A DNA stretch of 64,000 bases, from assembly GCA_050946655.1 (NCBI GenBank), contig JBMNVE010000002.1, forward strand, positions 6,457 to 70,456, in the 5' to 3' direction. The stretch comes from JAXGRD01 sp050946655. Its GTDB lineage: Bacteria; Bacillota; Clostridia; Peptostreptococcales; Anaerovoracaceae. Under the pieces are notes generated by a model. It searched no databases and was not told where the DNA came from. It saw nothing but the letters and a program-made list of their open reading frames with translations. The position numbers and the translations under genes were made by a program. Below are positions 23,522 to 32,320 of this stretch, piece after piece (positions within the stretch are counted from its first letter, which is position 1; each line of letters starts with the position of its first letter).

Positions 23522-25918
23522 TTACGAAAATGTCCCGGCAATAAGTATGCCGTTCTTGAATTGCAGCTTATTACCTGTGCTCCACTTGGACACGGTTCCA
23601 TCAGAACTCATGGAAATGATACGCACAAAGTTGCAGGTTCCTGTGATACCGCCATCTGGCCAGGATACGTTGCGCAATTTCCAATTGTGCATATCAATAT
23701 CACACCCCGCGTTTAGCATGCCTCCGGAGAAGTTACCAAACGAAGACCTTGCATAGGTCCACTTCATATCGTAATTCGCACCCGATGACGGCTGTGCGGC
23801 CCAGGTCATGTAGTTTCCGGTATACTCAAGGTCAAAGTTAAGTCCTACCTTTGTTGCGTCCTTCGCATAGCCATTGCCACCGATAAGACCTACTTCCTTG
23901 CCATCATAAAAAATGCGAAGATATCCACTACCCATGATTACCTTTCTGTCCCCGGACTCCGCTGTAACTGTTCCCTCAAGCGTGGCATTCTTTGCTGTAA
24001 GATATCCGCTTTGAGTTAACGTGAAGTTCGTACTATCGATGGAAAGCTTCTTTGCAGTGATTGCTCCGGTAGACATGTTCCAGGTCATGTTCCCATTCTT
24101 GTCTTTAAGGATACCTGCTTTAATAAGGTCTGCGTTCAGCGTTCCTGTGGTGATATAGTCCGCAACAATTGAGCCGTCCATCGTGATGGCGGTTCCGTAT
24201 GATCCGTTATATCCCGTCTTGGAATACCCTAGCCCATTCAGATTCCACCGCCATACCTTCTTTGCTGTTTCCACCTTATCGGTATCCATGATGAGGATTT
24301 CGTTAGGTCTTGTTACAACATGACCTGTGGTAGCTGCAGTGATAAGTGCCGTAGCATTCTCCTTTGCCATCTGCAGCGTCTTGGATAATGGTGTGAGCGA
24401 GTTGATTCTCTTTATCACATCCGCATTCTGGCTTGTACTCCTTTCGGATATCCCCGCCTTAATGCTCGTACCGAGCGTGATGGTGTTGTCCTCCGGCTTA
24501 TCCAGCCTGATGGTTAAGGCTGTCACCGGGAAATATCTATCCATTCCGTGTGGCTTTGATATGACCCGTATGGAATCACCAAGCTTAATTCTTTCCACCG
24601 ATCCGTCCACCATGTTAAGGTCTATCGCCTTACAGGTAAGCGACAGGTTTTCAAACTGAACATCCGAAAGGTACTGCTGTGCCTTTTCTTTCAAGTTTTG
24701 CGGAACTGTTACATCATCAAAACTGACAGTTCTTGTCACAATACCGAACTGTCCAATTGCAGATGCCGACTCCGCATAAGGAACTCTGTCATTCACGGAT
24801 TCAATAGTGGTGTAGCTTTCAAGAGCGTCAATACCGCTTTCCTCAAGCCTTGCTCCAAGCGGTATGATTCTCGTTGCTACATCAGATGCATCCATGTCCT
24901 CGGTATAGTCCAGGAGGTTTTCTCCGAACTCAATCACCTGGGTATTCGTATTATCGTAATCCTCCAGGTAATCAAGATACCTTGTACTGCCAACATGACG
25001 AACACGGATATGCCCGCCAAGTCTAGATACGAGTTTATCGTTGATATCATCCAGGGTAGTCTCCCAGTTGGTATAGCGATAAAGGCTGTCGTTTGGATCG
25101 TTTACCGTAGTCATTCCCACGGTGAACTTCTTCGGATTCAGCTTTTCCTTATCTTTTGAAGTCAGTGTATGGGTGTAATGCCATAGCTGATTGGTGTTGT
25201 TGTTGTATGGATTATGCGTAGACTCTATCGTCTTATAGTCTTTTGTCTCCACAACCTCATACGAAGGCAGACTGGACTTCGTACCTGTTTCCGCAGCCAA
25301 TCCAGTAACAGAGATATCATCAATAGAAAAGCCATATCCGTTATTGACTGAACTGTCCGTATGCCAGTAGATATAAAAATCCAAGCTTGGTATAGCAAAG
25401 GTCTGCCCAGCGATTAGATTAGCGTTCTTCTTCTGGACCGCTGCATAATATGAGTCGCCCTTCTTGTAATAAATGGAGATATAGTCCCACGAGCCACTTT
25501 CGCCGCTGCACTTCGGAGAAAAAGTCACTCCAATGTTTAGTGGCATTTCAGCTTGACGATTGTGTTCATTTAAAAGATGCGTTAGGAATTGTCTAACGGT
25601 ATAATCATGAAACTCCTTCGGTGGCTGAATGGTATCAAGAAGATATCCAAGTTCTCCCTCACACACCACCGTCTTCATGTTTGTGAAGTCTCTTGTTACA
25701 GAGATTGGCCTTCCCCTAAAAACATCTTCTCCGTCCTTTGTCACATGAACTACCGATGTCAGTTCATGAACCTTGTTATACACAGAACTTGTAATCGGCA
25801 TTTGAAATTCAAACGACCCCGACTTGTTATCCGCAAGCTCAATCTTAGGACACATGATCGACTTAAGCTCATCGCCGGGAGTATAGATTAGTTCCCCATC
25901 AAGATAAACTTTGTACAT
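23522..25918 (-). CDS. Tail-associated protein (Tal / prophage tail endopeptidase-like)
   Basis: A 798-residue tail-tip hub. Residues 1-370 form the gp27-like hub domain of siphovirus Tal/Prophage_tail proteins (M-Y-K-V-Y-L-D-G-E-L-I-Y-T-P-G-D-E start, then F-R-G-R-P near 68). Residues 140-230 look like an inserted carbohydrate-binding-like beta domain. The C-terminal third is a beta-structured, A-K-K-L-S-I-D-S-T-N-F-T-L-containing fibre-like region. It shares one base with the Dit stop (TAATG), the standard Dit-Tal arrangement. Confidence 0.82.
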   Translation of the reverse strand: MYKVYLDGELIYTPGDELKSIMCPKIELADNKSGSFEFQMPITSSVYNKVHELTSVVHVTKDGEDVFRGRPISVTRDFTNMKTVVCEGELGYLLDTIQPPKEFHDYTVRQFLTHLLNEHNRQAEMPLNIGVTFSPKCSGESGSWDYISIYYKKGDSYYAAVQKKNANLIAGQTFAIPSLDFYIYWHTDSSVNNGYGFSIDDISVTGLAAETGTKSSLPSYEVVETKDYKTIESTHNPYNNNTNQLWHYTHTLTSKDKEKLNPKKFTVGMTTVNDPNDSLYRYTNWETTLDDINDKLVSRLGGHIRVRHVGSTRYLDYLEDYDNTNTQVIEFGENLLDYTEDMDASDVATRIIPLGARLEESGIDALESYTTIESVNDRVPYAESASAIGQFGIVTRTVSFDDVTVPQNLKEKAQQYLSDVQFENLSLTCKAIDLNMVDGSVERIKLGDSIRVISKPHGMDRYFPVTALTIRLDKPEDNTITLGTSIKAGISERSTSQNADVIKRINSLTPLSKTLQMAKENATALITAATTGHVVTRPNEILIMDTDKVETAKKVWRWNLNGLGYSKTGYNGSYGTAITMDGSIVADYITTGTLNADLIKAGILKDKNGNMTWNMSTGAITAKKLSIDSTNFTLTQSGYLTAKNATLEGTVTAESGDRKVIMGSGYLRIFYDGKEVGLIGGNGYAKDATKVGLNFDLEYTGNYMTWAAQPSSGANYDMKWTYARSSFGNFSGGMLNAGCDIDMHNWKLRNVSWPDGGITGTCNFVRIISMSSDGTVSKWSTGNKLQFKNGILIAGTFS

Positions 25919-26649
25919 TACAAACTCCCTCCTCTAAACTCAATCCCCAGAGTGTATTTACCGTAGATATATAACCGCCCTCCGGAAGGTGGAATGACAA
26001 GGTCTGCGAATCTGTTCTCTCCTTCTACAAGCGGATACCTTGTTCCGTTATATGTGATATATGCATCTCTTTCATTCGAGTAATCCGACACATGAAAAGT
26101 CGGAGTAACAGGAATACTGCTACCCTCAATCATCTTATTTGTGCTGCCATCAACCGCAATGGAATCATATTCTCTGATGTATCCCGTCTCAAAGTTAAAG
26201 GAATCCCACTCCCAGTCACCAAGAGAACCGGAGATGTCATATTTATAGGCATCCGCATTAACAGTCATCACAAAGGTGCCAAGTGTCCCTGCTCTATCAA
26301 AGCCATCAACCTCGGCTCTACCTTCGTAATAGAACTCCGGCTCCTGGTCTAATATGACACGCACCTTTCTGCCGTGGAATGTATTTAGTATCATCCGGCA
26401 TGTTTCTGCCCATCTATCCTTTGGAAGCTGAATACCAAACTCGAACTTAAGAGTTCTTCCTTCAAACTCAACATTCCCGGAGAGAGTTTCGGTTAAGTCA
26501 ATCCTCTTACTCGCTCCGGGAATATCAATAATATTTATTTTCGGTGTTGGGGATGAAACAATGTCGTTATTTCCTATCACCAGGCCGAGATTTCGTAAAG
26601 TATGGTAGCCATTGATCGTTGCTCCATATCCTGCTGTAGTGTAAGCCAT
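25918..26649 (-). CDS. Distal tail protein (Dit)
   Basis: 243 residues, at the usual position between tape measure and Tal. The N-terminal belt domain includes F-E-G-R-T-L-K-F-E-F and the middle W-A-E-T-C-R-M-I-L-N-T-F-H-G-R-K-V-R, typical of phage-tail-family Dit proteins; the C-terminal half is a galectin-like beta domain. Dit hexamers link the tail tube to the tip. Both borders overlap neighbouring genes by one base. Confidence 0.85.
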   Translation of the reverse strand: MAYTTAGYGATINGYHTLRNLGLVIGNNDIVSSPTPKINIIDIPGASKRIDLTETLSGNVEFEGRTLKFEFGIQLPKDRWAETCRMILNTFHGRKVRVILDQEPEFYYEGRAEVDGFDRAGTLGTFVMTVNADAYKYDISGSLGDWEWDSFNFETGYIREYDSIAVDGSTNKMIEGSSIPVTPTFHVSDYSNERDAYITYNGTRYPLVEGENRFADLVIPPSGGRLYIYGKYTLGIEFRGGSL

Positions 26650-29600
26650 TAGACCATCCCCCTTTCTGCTTTGAACTTCGCTGTTCCAAGATTACGATTC
26701 ATCCCAGGTGCAAGCTCTCCAACTAGAGCTCCGCTATCCAGGATGATATCTTTTGCACTATTTGCTGCGATGATGGCAAGGTACTGCTCCATCGCACCTG
26801 TTCCCATATGCCCGGTTAGGATATTCTCAAGCTTGTCATAGAAACCTTTCAGAGGAAGAATCGCCTCTGCTCCTGCCTCTCCTCCTGCCATGAGACTTGA
26901 TCCGTTCATTCCAAAGAATGTTGGGCTTGTCATGATGCCGCCTTCCTTATACCAGTCGATAGACAGTTTCGGAATTGACGGTGGTGCAAGGGACAGCTTT
27001 CCGGTTATGGAGAAGTGTGGCAGTTTAATATGTGGCAGTTTCAATTTCAAGCCAGAGAAGAAACCTTTGATTTTATCAATGATTCCTTTGACCTTATCCT
27101 TTGCAGCCGTTATCGGTGTAACAATAGCATTCTTGATTCCATTCCACACGGAAGATGCTACGGACTTAATTCCGTTAAACACAGAACTAACCGAGCTTTT
27201 CACCGAATTGAACACGCTGCTGACCTTGCTCTTAATCGCACCTACCACAGTACTGATTACAGACTTGATACCGTTCCAAATGGTCGATGCCACCGTCTTG
27301 ATGGCATTGAATACCGTAGTGACAACCGTCTTGATGGCATTTACTACTGTGGTAACTCTCGTCTTTATCGCATTCCAAATCGTAAAGAACACGGTCTTGA
27401 TGGCATTCATCACGGTAGTAATAAAGGTCTTGATGGCATTAAGCACCGTTGTCACCACACCCTTGATGGCATTCCAAGCAGCAATGATGATGCCCTTACA
27501 GTTCTCCCAGATAAAGCGGAACGGCAAGGTTATAATCTGCACCGCCGCCGATATGATAGAACCAATCAGCATAAGTGCTGTCTGCACAATATTCTTCATG
27601 GTGTTCCAAATGCCTGTAAAGAATGAAACAATCCCATTCCAAATCCCGGTAAAGAAGTCCTTGATGCCTGTCCAGATCTGACTCCAACTAGTACCAAACC
27701 ATCCAAGCACGACATTTGTAACATCCTTAATAGCAGTAAAGGCTGCTACCAGAACCCCCTTGATTCCGTTCCAAATAGAACTGAATATCTCCTTCACGCC
27801 CTGCCATACCTGCGACCAGTTCCCTGTGAAAATACCGATAAATACATCGAGTATTCCGGTAATCACGCCAAGAACGGTTTCAAGTACGGTAGCGATTATC
27901 TTAAACGCACCTTCAAAGAGTGGAGCGAGTATTTTACAAAACTGCTGCCATACCGCCTTCATCATGTCTGCCACGCTCTTAAAGTCAAAGCCAAGAGCAT
28001 TGACTCTATCTACGATGCCCTGGGCAAACTTTGAAATGACATCCTTAATCTTCTGCCAAGTAGCAAGGATGGAGTTTCGGAAGTTCTCATTCGTCTTCCA
28101 AAGATATACAAAGGCAGCAACAAGCGTTCCTATGATTGCTACCACGGCTACTACCGGAGCTGATATCCCTCCTATTGCAGCACCGACCTTACCCATGAGT
28201 CCGGAGAACCCTCCGACTTTACTCGAAACAAGCATGATGCTTTTTCCGAGTTTAGCGTAGGCCTGCATGGCGATACCAATCTTGGATATCAGTGTACCGA
28301 CAATCACAAGAACGGGACCAATAGATGCAACAAAAAGGAGCAGAGAAAGCACTGCCTTCTTCTGCCCTTCGCTCATACCGTTTAGTTTATCTATGAATGC
28401 CTGCACCTTTCCTACGATGGCTCGCACCACAGGCATCAGGATATCTCCGAATGAAATCGCAAGTTCCTGGAGCTGGCTCTTAAGGATGGTCAGCTGACCG
28501 CCCAGGTTGTCCTGCATGGTAGCCGCCATCTCAAGGGATGCCCCATCACAGTTTGCAATCGCATTCTGTAACTTCTCTACATCCTCCGGTGCCGCATTCA
28601 TAAGTGCTAGGAAACCTGACATGGCATTCTTACCAACAAGTTGCTGTGCAACCTGGGCTTTTTCTGATTCAGTCAACCCATCAAATGCCCCTCGGCAGTC
28701 TGACAGGATGTCCGAAAGACTCCTCATACTACCATCGGCATTCGTTGTTGCAATTGTCACTTCTCCGATGTTCTTTCCGCTGATCGTAAAGTCCTTGGAA
28801 AGATTGTTCATGATGGTACGAAGTGCTGTACCTGCCTGGGTTGACTTAATACCCGCATTGGCCATAAGACCGATTGCTTCAGCTGTATCTTCTGCGGAGA
28901 AACCTAACGCACCTGCGATAGGTGCACAGTACTTAAAGGTCTCGCCCATCATGGATACATTAGTATTTGCATTAGATGATGCCGATGCCAGGATATCTGC
29001 AAAGTGACCCGCATCCTTTGCCTCAAGTCCAAAGGCCGTAAGCGCATCGGTTACGATATCCGATGTCGTTGCAAGGCCCTCACCGGATGCAGCCGCAAGG
29101 TTCATAATACCTTCGATACCATCAAGCATGTCCTCGGTTTTCCAACCGGCCATAGCCATGTAGTTAAAACCTTCTGCTGCCTCCGTTGCCGAGAACTTCG
29201 TTTTAGATCCCATCTCACGGGCCTTTGCACGGAGCTTATCAAACTCCTCACCCGTTGCTCCAGAGATAGCAGACACTTTACTCATGGCTGTATCAAAGTC
29301 CGCTGTGGTCTTAAGCGATGCAGCTCCTAGCCCACCAATGGCCAAAGTGAGTGGCATCATCTTCTTTCCTGCCCCGGAGATGGAGTTTCCTACCGACTCA
29401 AACTTCTGTCCCACAGCGGAGATTTTCTCCAGTTTCGCATTGCAGTTGACGGCCTCTTGTTCAAGCCTTTTCAGTTCCTGCTCGGTAGCGATGATTTCAC
29501 GCTCAAGTGCCTCGTACTTATCCTTTCCAAGTTCACCTCGTTCCATCTGCTCCTTCGCTTGACGCTGCGCCTCTTTAAGGCTATCAAGCTTTTCTTTTGT

Positions 29601-29801
29601 GGCGGAGATGGACTCCTTTAGGATTCTATGCTTCTGTGCCAGGAGCGTGGTGTTTGACGGATCAAGTTTCAGCAGCCTATTTACATCACGAAGAGAACTC
29701 TGCGTGGTTTTTATGGTGGCATTGACACCTTTGAGTGCTTTCGATAGCCCGGTGGTATCGCCGCCAATTTCTACTGTAATTCCTTTTATTCTGTCAGCCA
29801 A
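26649..29801 (-). CDS. Tail tape measure protein
   Basis: 1050 residues; sets tail length and helps DNA ejection. The N-terminus has the TP901-type start (I-T-V-E-I-G-G-D-T-T-G-L-S-K-A-L) and coiled coil to about 130; the central TMP domain contains T-D-A-L-T-A-F-G-L near 250; hydrophobic segments lie near 490-580. A run of repeats around W-N-A-I-K-T and W-N-G-I-K-S occupies about residues 690-930. The start is TTG, supported by GGAGGTG seven bases before it. Confidence 0.92.
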   Translation of the reverse strand: MADRIKGITVEIGGDTTGLSKALKGVNATIKTTQSSLRDVNRLLKLDPSNTTLLAQKHRILKESISATKEKLDSLKEAQRQAKEQMERGELGKDKYEALEREIIATEQELKRLEQEAVNCNAKLEKISAVGQKFESVGNSISGAGKKMMPLTLAIGGLGAASLKTTADFDTAMSKVSAISGATGEEFDKLRAKAREMGSKTKFSATEAAEGFNYMAMAGWKTEDMLDGIEGIMNLAAASGEGLATTSDIVTDALTAFGLEAKDAGHFADILASASSNANTNVSMMGETFKYCAPIAGALGFSAEDTAEAIGLMANAGIKSTQAGTALRTIMNNLSKDFTISGKNIGEVTIATTNADGSMRSLSDILSDCRGAFDGLTESEKAQVAQQLVGKNAMSGFLALMNAAPEDVEKLQNAIANCDGASLEMAATMQDNLGGQLTILKSQLQELAISFGDILMPVVRAIVGKVQAFIDKLNGMSEGQKKAVLSLLLFVASIGPVLVIVGTLISKIGIAMQAYAKLGKSIMLVSSKVGGFSGLMGKVGAAIGGISAPVVAVVAIIGTLVAAFVYLWKTNENFRNSILATWQKIKDVISKFAQGIVDRVNALGFDFKSVADMMKAVWQQFCKILAPLFEGAFKIIATVLETVLGVITGILDVFIGIFTGNWSQVWQGVKEIFSSIWNGIKGVLVAAFTAIKDVTNVVLGWFGTSWSQIWTGIKDFFTGIWNGIVSFFTGIWNTMKNIVQTALMLIGSIISAAVQIITLPFRFIWENCKGIIIAAWNAIKGVVTTVLNAIKTFITTVMNAIKTVFFTIWNAIKTRVTTVVNAIKTVVTTVFNAIKTVASTIWNGIKSVISTVVGAIKSKVSSVFNSVKSSVSSVFNGIKSVASSVWNGIKNAIVTPITAAKDKVKGIIDKIKGFFSGLKLKLPHIKLPHFSITGKLSLAPPSIPKLSIDWYKEGGIMTSPTFFGMNGSSLMAGGEAGAEAILPLKGFYDKLENILTGHMGTGAMEQYLAIIAANSAKDIILDSGALVGELAPGMNRNLGTAKFKAERGMV

Positions 29802-29842
29802 GCTATCTCACCTCCTCGTTTTTGGCATAAAGAAAGCTACCA

Positions 29843-30007
29843 TCAGAACTTATCAAAGTCATCCTGGGTAGCCACCTTGTCGTATTTCACGCTGTCGTTG
29901 TTCTTCTCAGTCCACATATCAAGGACCAAGCCTACGGTTAATAGGTCAAGGTCCCTGATACTGATACCGATTTCTGTTGAACGCAGAAGGAACAATGGCG
30001 TGGTCAT
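29843..30007 (-). CDS. Tail assembly chaperone, downstream partner (gpT-like)
   Basis: A 54-residue gene: starts M-T-T-P-L-F-L-L, contains L-V-L-D-M-W-T-E-K-N-N-D and ends D-D-F-D-K-F. Its ATG overlaps the stop of the gpG-like gene (AAAATGA), and it ends 41 bp before the tape measure start. Position and the W-T-E-K-N-N-D pattern match the second tail-chaperone ORF of Firmicutes siphophages, which is often joined to the first by frameshifting. Confidence 0.75.
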   Translation of the reverse strand: MTTPLFLLRSTEIGISIRDLDLLTVGLVLDMWTEKNNDSVKYDKVATQDDFDKF

Positions 30008-30378
30008 TTTGCGCTCACTTCTGCTAATCTTTTTTTTGATTCAATCTCCGTCTTCATGTTCTCACCCCAGAGTTCCAGGATTTCCGGGAGCACCTGGTAG
30101 ATGGAGAACATATCAAACTGGTCAAGCCACTCATCGATGGTTTTCGGAATGGTGGCATCTGCGTGAAAAGCCATGATGTATGCCACGTTCTCGAAGATTT
30201 CAAGGTCTTCGATTTGGAACTCATCACCTTCCGTATCCTTCTTGTTATAGGACTTCTCCAGTTTTGAAAGGTCCTGGAAAATGTCCCGCTTAAACTTTGC
30301 CCTGTAAAGGCGAGGGATGGTAGCAGATGATCTGAACTTCACCTGCTTACCATCAATATCTACAACCTTCTCAATCAT
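30004..30378 (-). CDS. Tail assembly chaperone (gpG-like)
   Basis: 124 residues, M-I-E-K-V-V-D-I-D-G-K-Q-V-K-F-R start, rich in charged residues, with F-D-M-F-S-I-Y-Q-V-L-P-E-I-L-E-L-W near 90-106. It lies between the tail tube gene and the tape measure, where tail assembly chaperones coat the tape measure before tube polymerisation. The stop overlaps the next ATG. Confidence 0.78.
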   Translation of the reverse strand: MIEKVVDIDGKQVKFRSSATIPRLYRAKFKRDIFQDLSKLEKSYNKKDTEGDEFQIEDLEIFENVAYIMAFHADATIPKTIDEWLDQFDMFSIYQVLPEILELWGENMKTEIESKKRLAEVSAK

Positions 30379-30381
30379 GCT

Positions 30382-31005
30382 TTACGCTCCCTTCGTTCCC
30401 GTACCGCTTGTACCTGTGCCGGAAGTCGAGTTACTTGCTCCGGCAGAAATGTACACGCTCTTGTACCAGTTATCGTAAGTTGTCTGGTCAGTGGTGTCTC
30501 CTGTTCTTGCCTTAACAAGGCCATCAGCTCTAGGATCTGCCGTGATAGCAAGTTTCTCTGTACCAGGCTCAATCTTATCTTCCTTCGTTTCCGATTCGAT
30601 GGAAGGACGAGAGCATGTGCAGTTATACATGACGTGTCTGATACCGTTCTTATCGCCATCAAACTCAAAGAGCAGTGCGAACTTCACCACATCAAGAACG
30701 CTGGTATCTTCGATAAGGACGCCCTTATCATCCAGTCTCTCCTGCAGGATTTCGGTTCTGAACCACTCCGGAATGAGAGCAATCTCCAGGTCTCCAGAGT
30801 AACCGTTGTTGGTTACCGAACGGAAATAGACAATACCATCTGCGTAAAACGGATTGGTATCACCTTCCGAATCAAGTCCAATGGAAACCGCACCAGGGAT
30901 GGCTTTTGGAGTGCCATAAGTAAATGTGGACACACCATCCTTTACGGTTTCAGTAAGCTTTGCTGCATGGACATTCTTCAAATTGTATTTGACTTTGTTA
31001 GCCAT
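30382..31005 (-). CDS. Major tail (tube) protein
   Basis: 207 residues, M-A-N-K-V-K-Y-N-L-K start; beta-rich core with G-D-L-E-I-A-L-I-P and a Gly/Ser/Thr-rich tail (S-G-T-G-T-S-G-T-G-T-K). Matches the phi13-type major tail protein family, whose hexamers build the siphovirus tube. GGAGGT precedes the ATG. The next upstream gene overlaps by 8 bp. Confidence 0.85.
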   Translation of the reverse strand: MANKVKYNLKNVHAAKLTETVKDGVSTFTYGTPKAIPGAVSIGLDSEGDTNPFYADGIVYFRSVTNNGYSGDLEIALIPEWFRTEILQERLDDKGVLIEDTSVLDVVKFALLFEFDGDKNGIRHVMYNCTCSRPSIESETKEDKIEPGTEKLAITADPRADGLVKARTGDTTDQTTYDNWYKSVYISAGASNSTSGTGTSGTGTKGA

Positions 31006-31327
31006 CTTGCTTTACCTCCATTTCAAATGAATACAAGACCTCATAGAGTTTCTCCGACTGAATCCACACTTCGGTCTTGTCATAAAAAATGCCGCTTGCT
31101 TCAAGTGCGGCTTCTACCTGTTGTTCCAACTTAATATCTTTCTTATCGGTGTAGAGTTCTATATGAACTATGCTTGCCTTAAAGTAGACCGAGCCATCCG
31201 CAGCGAAGTTATCACTTCCCGGCATCAGATAACAGATGAACGGCGGCTCCGGTGACTCAACCTCTGCAAAATGGTCATAGGCAAACGGAAGTCCAATGTC
31301 ACTAATCGCCTTCAGTATCTTATCCAT
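30998..31327 (-). CDS. Tail terminator-like / head-tail completion protein
   Basis: About 109 residues from M-D-K-I-L-K; contains H-I-E-L-Y-T-D-K-K-D and G-I-F-Y-D-K-T-E-V-W-I, similar in length and position to the tail-terminator (gpU-like) proteins of Firmicutes siphophages. AAAGGAG stands 8 bases before the ATG at 31327; an ORF extending to 31357 lacks such a site. Confidence 0.6.
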   Translation of the reverse strand: MDKILKAISDIGLPFAYDHFAEVESPEPPFICYLMPGSDNFAADGSVYFKASIVHIELYTDKKDIKLEQQVEAALEASGIFYDKTEVWIQSEKLYEVLYSFEMEVKQDG

Positions 31328-31703
31328 CTCTGATGCTCCTTTTGATGTCTTCCTCAAGTTTCTTTATTCCATGTTCTTCTGCAGGCCCTATATGTGTTAT
31401 CGCTTTACTTCTTCCACCATTTCGGAGTACATGTCCGTGTTCCAGTAGGTGGGCAAGCTGATATCGGTTCCTTGAATGTACGGATATTTCTAACGTGTGG
31501 GAGTTTTCCTTTAGGGTCTTAACTGCCCAGCTCTTGGCATAGTCACCGGACTTAACAGGCGCACCTGCCTTGATTTCATTCCGCACCAGTTTCCCCGCAT
31601 TCTTTACGGCCTTCTTCATTCCCTCTTCGGTGGACTTTTCGTATTCGGTTAGTTCCTTCATAACCTCTGTGGCGAGGTTTTCGATACTTACTTTTCTACT
31701 CAT
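31320..31703 (-). CDS. HK97-gp10-like head-tail joining protein
   Basis: About 127 residues from M-S-R-K-V-S-I-E-N; the centre G-A-P-V-K-S-G-D-Y-A-K-S-W and Q-L-A-H-L-L-E-H-G-H are hallmark segments of the HK97 gp10 family, which completes the tail or head-tail interface. GAGGGTGG precedes the ATG. It overlaps neighbours by 8 and 4 bp. Confidence 0.85.
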   Translation of the reverse strand: MSRKVSIENLATEVMKELTEYEKSTEEGMKKAVKNAGKLVRNEIKAGAPVKSGDYAKSWAVKTLKENSHTLEISVHSRNRYQLAHLLEHGHVLRNGGRSKAITHIGPAEEHGIKKLEEDIKRSIRDG

Positions 31704-32032
31704 CGTTCCACCCTCTTGCACTTAAACTTGAGTGCCTTTTTGCGATAGCTCATGTGATCCACGGATTTGATGTCATAAAGTTGCCCTTGAAACACTATCC
31801 GGTATCCGATGTTTGTGATGGCCGATGCCTTCTTTGAATAGCGAATCGTCACATTCATGTCGGTGTGGTCTATGACCTGCCCGGCAGCTACTACCTCGTC
31901 ACCACCTTCTCCGGAAATCGTGGCATGGCAGACAAGATACGGCTCCCACGAATTAATGTGATTACCGACCTTGTCCACCGTCACAACCTGTTTCTCGAAC
32001 TCTACCTTTTCATTCAGTAGTGCTATGTTCAT
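31700..32032 (-). CDS. Head-tail adaptor / head closure protein
   Basis: 110 residues with E-K-V-E-F-E-K-Q-V near the start and a beta-barrel pattern ending K-A-L-K-F-K-C-K-R, as in SPP1 gp16-type head-closure proteins (Phage_H_T_join). It stands in the expected place between connector and gp10-like protein. Overlaps both neighbours. Confidence 0.78.
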   Translation of the reverse strand: MNIALLNEKVEFEKQVVTVDKVGNHINSWEPYLVCHATISGEGGDEVVAAGQVIDHTDMNVTIRYSKKASAITNIGYRIVFQGQLYDIKSVDHMSYRKKALKFKCKRVER

Positions 32033-32307
32033 CAGAATCCACCTTCTCTCGCACCGAAGAGAAGTGACCTTAATGTCATGGTAAGATCATGATGGTCAGC
32101 TTCTTCTCGGTGTTCATACAAATAGGCGGTCGTAAACATGACCGCCACACCTGCGTTTTCAAGGCTCCAGAACTTCTCGTAATCATCCTCCCTTGCTATG
32201 TCCATACACAGCCTTTCGGATGAAGTAAGAAGACCCTGTATGAGAACATCGTCCTCATCCTCGTCCACACGTAGATAATTCTTCATCTCGTCCAAAGTGA
32301 CCATCAT
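32032..32307 (-). CDS. Head-tail connector (gp6-like)
   Basis: 91 residues beginning V-T-L-D-E-M-K-N-Y-L-R-V-D with D-E-D-D-V-L-I-Q-G-L-L, the signature of Phage_connect_1 / HK97 gp6-like connectors that bind the portal and extend the DNA channel. Directly downstream of the capsid gene. Confidence 0.85.
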   Translation of the reverse strand: MMVTLDEMKNYLRVDEDEDDVLIQGLLTSSERLCMDIAREDDYEKFWSLENAGVAVMFTTAYLYEHREEADHHDLTMTLRSLLFGAREGGF

Positions 32308-32320
32308 TACTCACCCTTCC

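Noticed and set aside
26900..27700. Tandem DNA repeats in the tape measure gene as a separate mobile or regulatory repeat
   Set aside because: They are explained by the N-A-I-K-T / N-G-I-K-S peptide repeats usual in tape measure proteins.
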